Shown one piece after another: positions 62,201 through 63,917 of a stretch of DNA of 64,000 nt (its first letter is position 1; each line of letters opens with the position of its first letter). The stretch is from Branchipolynoe longqiensis (Eukaryota > Annelida > Polychaeta > Phyllodocida > Polynoidae). The stretch covers positions 55,766,749 to 55,830,748 of the forward strand of contig CM059193.1 of the NCBI GenBank assembly GCA_030323885.1, in the 5' to 3' direction. A program made the translations under genes and the position numbers. Below the pieces are notes generated by a model. The model saw nothing but the letters and a program-made list of their open reading frames with translations. It searched no databases and was not told where the DNA came from.

Positions 62201-63917
62201 CTCAGCTCAAACCACCAGATCCAAATGCAACTTGTTGACAAGGGTGGCTACGCCTACATGACGGACCTCACGGAGGCTGAAGACCGCCGGAAGACCTCCT
62301 TTGACCTCAGGGTCTTCACCAAGGAGCCCTTCTCACTGCAGTTTGTGATGGGCTTCCGGAACAACTCCGCGTACGCACGAGAAGTGTCAAAGTTGTAGGT
62401 GTTTCGTGGGGTTTTTTCTTTCATGGTGTTTTTTTTTGTGATAGCGTATTTATGCTGCTCATAACGGTCAAGCCTAATTACTAGACAATAATAGTCTCGT
62501 AGTTCCCTTGTTTTGTCACTTTCAGTTGTATGACATACATTACTCTAAATAAAAGATTCACCTGGTACTCGCAGTACACGTGTGAATACCAACGTGGTCT
62601 AAATAAGGGCGAAAATAGCTTTAGTATGGAACAGGAAGTACAATGCCTGGCTCCAGTGTCAAATGGTTACTTATATCGGCACAGAGTTGGTGAAATGGGA
62701 GAGAATGCAAAAAGACAAGATGGCGGCCATAGAATGCCATCGATTTCACTTTAAAATCTTATTAAACTAGATATTTTATTATATTTTTCAACTCAAAGGT
62801 AGCGGGGAAATATGAAGACATATACAAAGAATAAATGTTGCTTCTTAGATTGTGAAATTAGGCTCTCATAAAGACTCATTTCATTAGCCCGATTTTTCTA
62901 CCGTTTTTATATAAGGCTGGTTTTCACCCGTGTACTGCGAGTACTGGGCGAATCCTTTATATAACATTACTCTAGCTGCCTCAACTCCCTCTGTCTAATG
63001 ACTCACCCTCAGTCTGATGACCTCAACTCCCTCAATCTAAGCTAATGACCTTAACTCCAATATAATCACCTCAACTCTCTCAGTCTAATCTAATGACCTC
63101 AACTCCTTCAATTTAATCTAATGACCTCAACTCCCTCAGTCTAATCTAATGACCTCAACTCCTTCAATTTAATCTAATGACCTCAACTCCCTCAGTCTAA
63201 TCTAATGACCTCAACTCCTTCAATTTAATCTAATGACTTCAACTCCCTCAGTATAATCTAATGACCTCAACTCCCTCAATTTAATCTAATGGCATCAACT
63301 CGTTCAATCTAATCTAATAACCTAACCTCCCTCAGTCTAATCTAATGACCTGACCTCCCTCAGTCTGACTGAGCATCAGTCTCATGACTCACCCTCAGTC
63401 TAATCACCTCAACTCCCTCAGTTTAATCTAATTACCTGAACGTGCTCAGCCTCATGACTCACCCTCAGTCTAATCACCTCAACTCCCTCAGTTTAATCTA
63501 ATTACCTGAACGCACTCAGCCTCATGACTCACCCTCAGTCTAATCACCTCAACTCCCTCAGTCGAATCTAATGACCTCAACTCCCTCACTCTAATCTAAT
63601 GACCTCAACTCCCTTAATCTAATCTAATCTAATCTAATGACCTCAACTCCCTTATTATTATGCCCTCAATTCCCTCAGTCTAATGACCTCACCATGTTCT
63701 CATTCACAGTATCATGAGGTTGAGCCAGTATGGAGTTCTGGCTAAATGGAAGCAGCAGTTCTGGCCTAAGTATGAAGCCAGCTCTGTGGGAACAACAGCT
63801 AAGGGCATCACAATCGAAGACCTGCTTGGACTTTTCCTGGTCACGATTGGACTGCTTGTCCTGGCTGGGTGTGTATTCTGTTTGGAGATGTACTTTGCAA
63901 ACAAGGTGCCACAATAA
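17046..63917 (+). CDS. Divergent ionotropic glutamate receptor (iGluR/IR-like), 11 visible exons, 5' end missing
   Basis: Ligand-gated cation channel of the postsynaptic or sensory membrane. Exons with compatible phases are 17046-17190, 17898-18076, 19441-19599, 31624-31770, 36074-36162, 38847-38934, 45577-45738, 47915-48068, 50177-50394, 62141-62394 and 63710-63917. They total 600 codons plus stop, and all introns begin GT and end AG. Order of domains: part of the amino-terminal domain, S1 ([24 protein letters not shown]), M1 ([19 protein letters not shown]), pore ([11 protein letters not shown]), M3 ([15 protein letters not shown]), S2 ([19 protein letters not shown]), M4 ([19 protein letters not shown]) and a ~10-residue tail. 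The S1 Arg that grips the ligand carboxylate is kept; neighbouring Pro/Thr are replaced. It may be a mollusc-expanded IR-type receptor; the subfamily is uncertain. The signal peptide exon was not found. Confidence 0.9.
17282..17415 (-). mobile_element. SINE-B 3' fragment
   Basis: Minus-strand match to the SINE-B body (complement of GGTCGATAGAAATCCTGAGC, CCGACCCAAGGGATTTT and GACATGGTATGA). The tRNA-like head is absent. Confidence 0.75.
17540..18710 (+). repeat. 36-38 bp minisatellite interrupted by receptor exon 2
   Basis: Degenerate unit with the words GATGTAGGGCATAAGCTG, CCAGATGTACAATAGATG. It is repeated ~8 times at 17540-17822 and ~16 times at 18087-18710, with the exon and ~80 bases of unique flank in the gap. 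Units vary by substitutions and small deletions. Confidence 0.9.
17898..18076 (+). CDS. Receptor exon 2 (ATD)
   Basis: Acceptor TTGCTGCAG, donor GAG|GTATGT. It encodes [20 protein letters not shown], then [10 protein letters not shown] and [16 protein letters not shown], a beta-strand/helix pattern of the amino-terminal domain. The exon is surrounded on both sides by the same minisatellite (17540-17822 and 18087-18710). Confidence 0.75.
18706..18912 (+). repeat. Tandem duplication, ~105 bp unit
   Basis: Two adjacent copies begin TTAGTTCTTGTTACTGCCGT at ~18706 and ~18810, and each ends TATGCAATACATT or similar. Confidence 0.75.
18920..19345 (+). mobile_element. SINE-A copies (two partial, adjacent)
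   Basis: 18950-19170 holds the SINE-A body (GGACTGATTAGCTCAGTGTC, CGGCGGCCTGATTTCCCAGT, GCCATGAGTGTGCACTGTCA) and tail (GATATGACCGTAGACG, AGGATGTAAAGC). A second tail-only copy is at 19285-19345. Neither tRNA-like head is clear. Confidence 0.7.
19441..19599 (+). CDS. Receptor exon 3 (ATD)
   Basis: Acceptor TTGTACAG, donor CCC|GTAAGT, exactly 53 codons. It encodes [20 protein letters not shown] and [11 protein letters not shown], typical of the FWLV strand preceding the second ATD lobe. A MITE end (CTATGCAACTTTAA) lies 45 bases upstream. Confidence 0.8.
19712..19822. repeat. Hairpin element with ~40-bp arms
   Basis: Left arm GTTGATAAGTTTGATGTCCC through CAACCCACAGCTCAATAC is complementary to GTATTGAGCTGTGGGTTG through AAACTTATCAAC. 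The arms are separated by ~28 bases. It resembles a very small foldback MITE. Confidence 0.75.
20545..22745 (+). pseudogene. Harbinger 2 DDE transposase, three exons, internal deletion
   Basis: Exon 1 starts [20 protein letters not shown] (20545), is broken by an in-frame stop soon after NIAKNI, and ends RQVWSRE before GTAGGC (~20787). Exon 2 (~21339-21488) encodes [20 protein letters not shown] and [13 protein letters not shown], the WW-x-FRM motif. Exon 3 (from ~21897) encodes [30 protein letters not shown] (first Asp), [27 protein letters not shown] and GDPAYPL (second Asp). A stop at 22437 follows where ~25 residues are missing. The frame continues [20 protein letters not shown] (Glu) [14 protein letters not shown] and ends at 22745. 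The catalytic acids are present but the gene is broken. Confidence 0.88.
22746..23288. other. Harbinger 2 spacer between convergent genes
   Basis: AT-rich and non-coding; no feature is evident beyond the 3' ends of the two convergent genes. Confidence 0.5.
23289..25864 (-). CDS. Harbinger 2 Myb/SANT-like accessory protein, four exons
   Basis: Minus-strand exons 25864 (or the nearer ATG at ~25747, MASAMTRPG)-25479, 24988-24867, 24369-24220 and 23560-23289 all have GT-AG borders (donors GTAAGT, GTAACA, GTTCGT; acceptors TTTTACAG, ATTTACAG, TTTCCTAG). Exon 1 encodes a Myb/SANT-like helix-turn-helix ([32 protein letters not shown]). Exon 2 gives [19 protein letters not shown]. Exon 3 is acidic ([16 protein letters not shown]). 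Exon 4 is a Gln/Glu/Arg-rich coiled coil ([20 protein letters not shown]). No lesion is seen, so it may be intact. Known Harbinger partners of this type import transposase to the nucleus and bind the ends; the role here is by homology. Confidence 0.8.
23686..23760 (+). pseudogene. RTE-like LINE 3' end inside Harbinger 2
   Basis: Encodes [20 protein letters not shown], followed by TGATTGATA. This parallels the C-terminus [20 protein letters not shown] of the fragment at 160-855. It lies in the intron between exons 3 and 4 of the minus-strand accessory gene. Confidence 0.7.
26337..27662. repeat. 1.3 kb palindromic foldback element with GC-rich internal repeats
   Basis: The left end GGGGCCGTATGCAGGAGTC is mirrored by GACTCCTGCATACGGGCCC at 27643-27661. 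The arms (~26337-26760 and ~27250-27660) are near-complementary over several hundred bases. Between them, a ~175-bp unit (AATCTATTCAATGCT, AGTGAAATTTCATGA, TTAACCCTAAATTCGAAGC, and GCCGCC clusters with GACGTCGATATCC) occurs about three times forward and then inverted around 27090. No coding capacity. Confidence 0.85.
27989..28315 (-). pseudogene. RTE-like LINE 3' fragment
   Basis: The minus strand encodes [20 protein letters not shown] through [10 protein letters not shown] to LEDGTID, nearly the same as the C-terminus at 160-855. The tail (TTGA)n is at 27980-27992. It is truncated at the 5' side. The words GATATTAGCAGTGAATA occur on both sides (27966 and 28329), so it lies between duplicated flank sequences. 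Confidence 0.85.
28457..28538 (+). tRNA. tRNA-Ser (anticodon GCT)
   Basis: 82 nt without intron. The acceptor stem GACGAGG pairs with CCTCGTT (one G-T pair). The anticodon stem-loop ATGGA-CTGCTAA-TCCAT carries GCT. A long variable arm GGGC-TCT-GCCC is fully paired, as type II serine tRNAs need. The T arm is GTGGG-TTCGAAT-CCCAT. The D stem GGC/GGC has one mismatch compared with the usual GCC/GGC. A TTTTT terminator follows at 28541-28545. It could be a real gene or a recent copy; the paired variable arm favours function. Confidence 0.8.
28560..28815 (+). mobile_element. SINE-A copy with degraded head
   Basis: Body words CGCTTCCTAGCCTGGCGCTC, GGATAGGGCAAGGACTGGTT and CCAGTGGGGCAGCACTAG, then the tail ACATGACTTTAGATGTT. 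The head region GATGACCCAATCAGTAGAGC is a worn tRNA-like sequence. Confidence 0.75.
29009..29292. mobile_element. TTAA-flanked MITE, ~280 bp
   Basis: The left end TTAAAGGATCTGGTGTCGG, with inner ACTCTGACAAATGCTCTCCG, is mirrored by the right end (inward TTTAAACTCACTCGC, inner CACTGAGATGACAAAC and ACTCCGAATAT). It is related to the element at 61545-62085. Confidence 0.6.
29495..29780. repeat. Palindromic MITE (two halves joined at ~29640)
   Basis: AATATCTCCAAAGTTAACC through GAAACTCAAAACCATCGGAC is mirrored by GTCTGATGGTTTTGAGTTTC through AGAGATATTTGAAATA, with the centre at ATGCAACTCTAAGATTGCAT. The terminal word TTAAAGTTGCATAGTCTGATG recurs at 19395, 36860 and 58720. Confidence 0.75.
29880..30140 (+). 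mobile_element. SINE-B copy, 5'-truncated
   Basis: Starts inside the tRNA-like head (CTAATCTGAGGGTCGGCGGT), then GCTCTGCCAATTTGGATTTC, CATCAAAGGCCGGTTGCTCT, AAATCCCTTGGGTCGG and the tail CTGCTTAAACAACTAATGG. Confidence 0.85.
30220..31030 (+). mobile_element. SINE-A copy split by ~530 bp of unidentified sequence
   Basis: The first half at 30225-30335 (GCCGAGTCAAACCAATGACT ... CAGTCTCAGGATAATG) resumes at 30865 (GTGTCAGGATAATGTGACTG ... GGGTCTTACTGGGGTGTAAA). The intervening 30336-30864 is purine-rich with no recognisable coding or ends. Confidence 0.6.
31031..31364. other. Non-coding, with a SINE fragment at 31260-31335 (-)
   Basis: Contains a poly-C run near 31087 and a minus-strand piece of a SINE-A/hybrid body (CGCCCTATCCTAACAATGCC, GCGACGAGTATAAACTCC). 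Nothing else was recognised. Confidence 0.5.
31365..31608 (-). mobile_element. SINE-C (mollusc-type), truncated at receptor exon 4
   Basis: The + strand reads AAAGCTTGTTTTATTTAACG, then GAGCACATTGATTTTTG, TCATCGGCTATTGGACATCA and CACAGCCTTTGATGGACC. This closely resembles, from memory, a tRNA-derived SINE very common in gastropod genomes, in reverse orientation. The tRNA-like head is missing because homology stops at ~31608, 15 bases before the exon. Confidence 0.65.
31624..31770 (+). CDS. Receptor exon 4 (ATD to S1 linker)
   Basis: 49 codons from [15 protein letters not shown] to [19 protein letters not shown]. The FPN...LNGRTFR motif is the conserved entry to lobe S1. The acceptor (CTTTTTCGAAG) begins ~15 bases after a truncated mollusc-type SINE. 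Donor CTG|GTAGGT. Confidence 0.8.
31890..33160 (+). repeat. G/T-rich minisatellite (GGTGTGTGGTGGGGGTGTA type)
   Basis: About 65 degenerate 17-20 bp units, many separated by TTTAGGGATGTGG. No coding meaning; long open frames on the complement are compositional. Confidence 0.95.
33170..33611 (+). repeat. C/A-rich minisatellite, inverted continuation
   Basis: ACACCTACACCCCCACCAC-type units, the reverse complement of the preceding array, from ~33185 up to the SINE at 33612. Confidence 0.9.
33612..33985 (+). mobile_element. SINE-A, full length with duplicated tail
   Basis: tRNA-like head GACGGGATGGCCGAATGAGT and GTGGGTTCGAACCCTGG (box A/B), then the body GTCAAACCAATGACTTAAAA, TGGTTGGCTCAGTGTCAGGA and the tail CCTGATATGACCTTAGATG plus ACGTAAAGCAACAAACAAAC. 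The tail is repeated once more at 33937-33985. Flanked on both sides by the C/A minisatellite. Confidence 0.9.
33986..34903 (+). repeat. C/A-rich minisatellite (CACACCTACACCCCAC)n
   Basis: A highly regular 16-bp unit, ~57 copies, with variants ACTCACC and ATACACC in blocks. The long open reading frame across it is an artefact of the repeat. Confidence 0.97.
34904..35235 (+). mobile_element. SINE-A, full length
   Basis: The same left junction (CGCACCAGACGGGATGGCC) as the copy at 33612, the same head and body, and the tail GATATGACCTTAGATGTTGC then TAGGACC and AAAACACCAAACAATG. Confidence 0.92.
35237..35550 (+). mobile_element. SINE-B, full length
   Basis: tRNA-like head GCGTTCTCTGTGGCGGAGTG ... 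GGCGGTTCGATTCCCCGTG with A and B boxes. Body CCAATTTGGATTTCCACCGC, GGTTGCTCTCATACCATGTC. Tail GACTGAAATTTCCCCTGC ... CTAATGGACC and an A-run. Inserted directly behind a SINE-A. Confidence 0.92.
35678..36030 (+). mobile_element. SINE-A, full length
   Basis: Head CCAGACGGGATGGCCTAATG with a GGGATTCGAACCC box B, the usual body, and the tail GATATGACCTTAGATGTTGC then AGGATGTAAAACTCCAACAACC. Receptor exon 5 begins ~45 bases later. Confidence 0.9.
36074..36162 (+). CDS. Receptor exon 5 (S1)
   Basis: Encodes [20 protein letters not shown] and KTVATAMNF, the Y-x-GFC-D/E-L helix of S1. Acceptor GATACAG, donor AC|GTGAGT. It lies ~45 bases after the tail of a SINE-A copy. Confidence 0.88.
36343..36815 (-). 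mobile_element. MITE with GTGTCGCAGTTTC ends, tandem-dimer interior
   Basis: Reverse-orientation relative of 19935-26140 without the Harbinger. Two ~200-bp units (CAGAAAAAG.GAAATATCTC, ACCACACCACCTAGAAACAA, TATAAGGTTAG) lie between AGTGTCGCAGTTTCCGCCG and GGAAACTGTGACACCGG. Confidence 0.75.
36855..37040. mobile_element. TTAAAGTTGCATAG MITE fragment
   Basis: ATTAAAGTTGCATAGCCTGA and GGTTTTGAGCTTC match the terminal motif of the palindromic MITE at 29495-29780. The rest is AT-rich. Confidence 0.5.
37060..37345 (-). mobile_element. SINE-B with internal duplication
   Basis: Minus-strand SINE-B (complement of CAGACACTCTAACCACTCTG head and TGGCAGAGGTGGGGG). The segment ATAGAAAGCCCGAGCCTACA is present twice (37076 and 37134). 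Confidence 0.85.
37368..37606. repeat. Inverted-repeat element, ~240 bp
   Basis: GAAGAGTTCAGGCGCAAAAC (37368) is complementary to GTTTTGCGCCTGAAATCTTC (37583). The interior is AT-rich. Confidence 0.6.
37842..38300. repeat. (GATA/GACA)n microsatellite
   Basis: ~450 bases of GATAGATA interspersed with GACAGACA and GATATATA variants. All reading frames through it are spurious. Confidence 0.97.
38524..38814. mobile_element. GCATGC-rich MITE upstream of receptor exon 6
   Basis: Ends ATTCCTTACACGCGGTATGC (38524) and its complement GCATACCGCGTGTAAGGAAT (38795-38814), with many GCATGCGGCATGCG words inside and an internal repeat of the end at 38600. It ends 32 bases before the exon. Confidence 0.75.
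38847..38934 (+). CDS. Receptor exon 6 (S1)
   Basis: Encodes [19 protein letters not shown] and [10 protein letters not shown], the S1 strand and DGxWxGLMGxL helix. Acceptor TTGTGTTCAG, donor AAG|GTAAGT. MITEs lie 32 bases upstream and 41 bases downstream. Its 3' end is duplicated at 39597 and 39879. Confidence 0.92.
38974..39381. mobile_element. TA-flanked MITE, copy 1 (~404 bp)
   Basis: AAAGATTCACCCCGTACTG (38976) and the complement of its right end (GTACCGGGTGAATCTTT, to 39379), flanked by TA on both sides. A second copy in opposite orientation is at 62550-62959. Confidence 0.8.
39395..41300 (+). repeat. CATCAGTAA 9-bp minisatellite with captured exon fragments
   Basis: ~1.9 kb of 9-mers AACATCAGC, AACATCAGT and AATATCAGT in higher-order 27-bp patterns. 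39597-39666 and 39879-39909 are copies of the 3' end of receptor exon 6 (ACGGGTCTCATAG...). The first of these keeps a GTAAGT donor. Confidence 0.95.
41345..41660 (-). mobile_element. SINE-A, minus strand
   Basis: Complement of the SINE-A tail and body: CCTAAGATCATATCAGGATG, GTGCTGCCTCACTGGGAGAC, CAGTCACATTATCCTGATAC and GTAGCGAGAAGTATCAATTT. The head is poorly preserved (41610-41660). Confidence 0.8.
41793..45210 (+). pseudogene. Non-LTR retrotransposon with RT and RNase H (I/jockey-type), broken
   Basis: Encodes in order a linker with [21 protein letters not shown] motifs ([76 protein letters not shown]), a thumb region ([14 protein letters not shown]), an RNase H domain ([66 protein letters not shown]) and a Cys/His end (RCPCD-type, HILASCGAV). 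Stops or frame changes are at ~42893, 42945, 43363, ~43565 and 44766. The endonuclease part is missing upstream. The 3' UTR runs to ~45210. Presence of RNase H points to the I/LOA/jockey side of LINEs; the clade is not resolved. Confidence 0.88.
45212..45470 (+). mobile_element. SINE-A copy, 5'-truncated
   Basis: TGGTCGAGTCAAACCAATGA, CAGTGTCAGGATAATGTGAC and CCAGTGGAGCAGCACTATAA, then the variant tail GGTCTTACTGGGGCGTAAAA also seen at 31000. It directly follows the LINE 3' end. Confidence 0.8.
45577..45738 (+). CDS. Receptor exon 7 (S1 to pre-M1)
   Basis: 54 codons, [20 protein letters not shown] through [12 protein letters not shown] to RPYKWQ. SIQVDR aligns with the PLTITxxR ligand-contact segment and keeps Arg. 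Acceptor TTCACTTTACAG. Donor CAG|GTGTGG is a weak donor. Confidence 0.92.
45955..46135 (+). mobile_element. SINE-A fragment
   Basis: Body GGCAAGGACTGGTTGGCTCA and GGTGTCCCAGTGGGGCAGCA, with the tail TGATATTACCTTAGATGTTG and AGGATGTAAAACAACAAAC. Confidence 0.8.
46136..47329. other. Unassigned intronic sequence
   Basis: No gene supported. It includes a G-run at ~46783-46796 and an AATAAA at ~47181 followed by a pyrimidine-rich end near 47230, which might be a degraded LTR. No repeat ends could be matched. Confidence 0.35.
47330..47870 (+). pseudogene. LINE RT C-terminal fragment with long A/T-rich tail
   Basis: 47345-47450 encodes [20 protein letters not shown] then [11 protein letters not shown], similar to the WNxLPxxVVxAxSVxxFKxxLD end of LINE reverse transcriptases. 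It is followed by ~400 bases of AAATAAATATAAAT-type simple sequence, probably an expanded tail. It ends ~45 bases before receptor exon 8. Confidence 0.55.
47915..48068 (+). CDS. Receptor exon 8 (M1 and pore)
   Basis: Encodes [36 protein letters not shown] and [15 protein letters not shown]: transmembrane helix M1 and the re-entrant pore loop, ending at the Q/R/N site. Acceptor CCCATTTAG, donor CAAG|GTAAGC. Confidence 0.93.
48560..49600 (-). pseudogene. Ty3/gypsy integrase fragment (different family)
   Basis: The minus strand from ~49570 reads [35 protein letters not shown] (Asp), [17 protein letters not shown] (Asp), [20 protein letters not shown] (Glu), [20 protein letters not shown] and a C-terminal beta-barrel-like part ([19 protein letters not shown]). 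The catalytic triad is intact. The open frame runs to 48746, with degraded tail sequence to ~48560. Everything upstream of the core and both LTRs are missing. The sequence differs clearly from the copies at 1470-14659. Confidence 0.88.
49635..49715 (+). pseudogene. tRNA-like sequence
   Basis: TAGGTAGTGTAATGGTTAGC (A-box-like) and GTGGGTTTGAATCTTGC (B-box-like) are spaced as in a tRNA, but the acceptor stem and anticodon arm do not fold convincingly. It is probably a tRNA pseudogene or SINE head. Confidence 0.4.
49765..49830 (-). mobile_element. SINE-A tail fragment
   Basis: GGTTGGTTGTTGGAGCTTTACGTCC (split as GGTTGGTTGTTGGAG and CTTTACGTCC) and ATCTAAGGTCACATCAGG are the complement of the SINE-A 3' tail. 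Confidence 0.65.
49930..50160 (+). mobile_element. Hybrid SINE (A-type body, B-type tail)
   Basis: CACGAATGACTTCAAAATG, GTGCTCGGCTTCACTAGGAT, then GTAGTGGAATGAGGAAGACC and TTGAAATTTCCCCAGCTTAA. Same arrangement as 16776-16970. It ends ~17-25 bases upstream of receptor exon 9. Confidence 0.7.
50177..50394 (+). CDS. Receptor exon 9 (M3 and start of S2)
   Basis: Encodes [40 protein letters not shown] and [27 protein letters not shown] replaces the canonical SYTANLAAF gating motif. Acceptor CTTCCCTCCAG, donor AAG|GTAAGC. Confidence 0.94.
50440..50994 (+). repeat. ~95-bp tandem repeat, about six degenerate units
   Basis: Each unit has TCTCTTTTGTCAGCATTTAT, CTCACTTCAAATATCTC, AGTTAGCCTTTTTT and ATCAATGTTACTTCAAG. 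It resumes once beyond the DIRS element (58550-58640), so the DIRS element inserted into this array. Confidence 0.88.
51116..51711. mobile_element. Harbinger-type MITE inside DIRS A1 repeat (596 bp)
   Basis: Perfect 18-bp ends AGCTGTATTCACACGGGC, flanked by AAA on both sides (51113-51115, 51712-51714). The A2 copy shows the empty site CCGCCAAAACGCG. The ends match those of Harbinger 2 (20370) over the first 14 bases, and interior words (GCGCATATTATAT, ATCCACTTCCGCC) also recall that element. Confidence 0.9.
51990..53340 (+). repeat. Degenerate repeats in DIRS leader
   Basis: Recurring words GTGATATTGAGCTGATTTGA, GACATTGCCGG, AGAGGAGGAAGGCATC, CATACACACAAAGATACATA and CATGACTATTTTAATTC appear about 5-7 times between A1 and gag. 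Confidence 0.75.
53375..54655 (+). pseudogene. DIRS gag-like protein (two frames)
   Basis: The first part (53375-53677) starts [20 protein letters not shown] and is basic then acidic, ending with a predicted helix ([20 protein letters not shown]). After a stop, the frame from ~53705 continues to 54655 with [37 protein letters not shown] and a Cys/His cluster ([14 protein letters not shown] ... [15 protein letters not shown]) typical of DIRS/Ngaro gag. Either two ORFs or one frameshifted gene. Confidence 0.7.
54830..56810 (+). pseudogene. DIRS reverse transcriptase-RNase H
   Basis: A 623-residue open frame to 56701. After an acidic leader it has RT motifs [43 protein letters not shown] (first Asp), [32 protein letters not shown] (active-site DD) and [11 protein letters not shown]. 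RNase H follows: [47 protein letters not shown]. Near 56650 the frame shifts and the last RNase H strand ([31 protein letters not shown]) is read to ~56800. One lesion near the end; otherwise complete. Confidence 0.9.
56819..57842 (+). pseudogene. DIRS tyrosine recombinase, frameshifted at a G run
   Basis: N-terminal SAM-like part [58 protein letters not shown]. Catalytic part: [18 protein letters not shown] (first Arg), HSLRRGG (His..Arg) and, after a frame change inside the G tract at 57712-57718, [18 protein letters not shown] carrying the nucleophilic Tyr. It would integrate the circular DNA intermediate. The reading continues into the B1 repeat to 57947. Confidence 0.88.
57828..57878. 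repeat. Hairpin at the start of DIRS B1
   Basis: GGGCCTCGAACCCTC and GAGGGTTCGAGCCC are complementary across a 15-base loop. Only the right arm is present at B2 (58316-58330). Confidence 0.6.
58548..58728 (+). repeat. Right flank of the 95-bp array and MITE end
   Basis: ATCTCACTTCTAATATAAAG and TAGTTCAAGATAAAATAAGT match array units. GAAATTCAAAACCATCGGAC and TATCCAACTTTAAG match the TTAAAGTTGCATAG-type MITE end. Confidence 0.7.
58850..58975 (-). mobile_element. SINE body fragment
   Basis: CTTGCCCTATCCTAATAATG, CCGAGCGCCAGGCTGAATAG and GTCATTGGTTTGGCTCGGCC are the complement of SINE-A/hybrid body sequence. Confidence 0.7.
58976..59259. other. Non-coding interval
   Basis: AT-rich. Part of a dispersed repeat with words CAGAATCAGATCTGTCC and CAAGTGATATCAAAGTTA that recurs near 60780-60870 and 61495-61550. 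Confidence 0.5.
59260..60667 (+). mobile_element. Non-autonomous LTR retrotransposon (TRIM/LARD-like, 1408 bp)
   Basis: LTRs 59260-59415 and 60504-60667 begin TGTGATATATGCG and end TTTCACA or TTTTACA. The 5-bp duplication ATAGT (59255-59259, 60668-60672) is exact. A primer-binding-type TGGTGTCAGAT follows the 5' LTR, and a polypurine GAGGGGGGA precedes the 3' LTR. The ~1.1 kb interior has no pol. Its 3' leader (GGAGGCTAAGCAGCC, GGACTTCAGTGCCATAGTG) matches that of Ty3 copy 2 (13600-13650), so it is an internally deleted relative needing proteins in trans. Confidence 0.92.
60668..61544. other. Non-coding interval with degenerate ~230-bp repeat
   Basis: TTTGTTCAATTTGTTCCCAT, AATCAGATATGTCCCTGT and AAGTGATGTCAAAGTTAC recur with those at 60690, 61500 and 62100. 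No coding or RNA gene seen. Confidence 0.5.
61545..62085. mobile_element. TTAA-flanked foldback MITE, ~540 bp
   Basis: The left arm (TTAAAGTCGCCGGTTATACC ... AAAGCTCTCCAAACATACCT ... GGAGGAGAGTTGAGG) is mirrored by the right arm (inward TTAAAGGGACCAGATATAGG ... ATGCTCTCCGAGCATACG ... GGGGGGAGAGTGCTGAC). TTAA is at both borders. Related to 29009-29292. It ends ~55 bases before receptor exon 10. Confidence 0.7.
62141..62394 (+). CDS. Receptor exon 10 (S2)
   Basis: Encodes [35 protein letters not shown] and [18 protein letters not shown]. The Asp after YAYMT sits where canonical receptors have the amino-group-binding Glu. Acceptor TTTCATTTAG, donor TT|GTAGGT. Confidence 0.92.
62550..62959. mobile_element. 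TA-flanked MITE, copy 2 (~410 bp)
   Basis: AAAGATTCACCTGGTACTC at the left and GTACTGGGCGAATCCTTT at the right, with TA on both sides. The interior (GAACAGGAAGTACAATGC, GAGAATGCAAAAAGACAAGA) is the reverse complement of the element at 38974-39381. Confidence 0.8.
62966..63690 (+). repeat. 27-28 bp minisatellite abutting last receptor exon
   Basis: Unit ATGACCTCAACTCCCTCAG then TCTAATCTA, ~25 copies with length variants. It ends ~20 bases before the exon 11 acceptor. Confidence 0.93.
63710..63917 (+). CDS. Receptor exon 11 (end of S2, M4, stop)
   Basis: Encodes [39 protein letters not shown] and [12 protein letters not shown] followed by TAA. The cytoplasmic tail is very short and shows no obvious PDZ ligand. 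Acceptor CATTCACAG lies directly after a pyrimidine-rich minisatellite. Confidence 0.93.
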
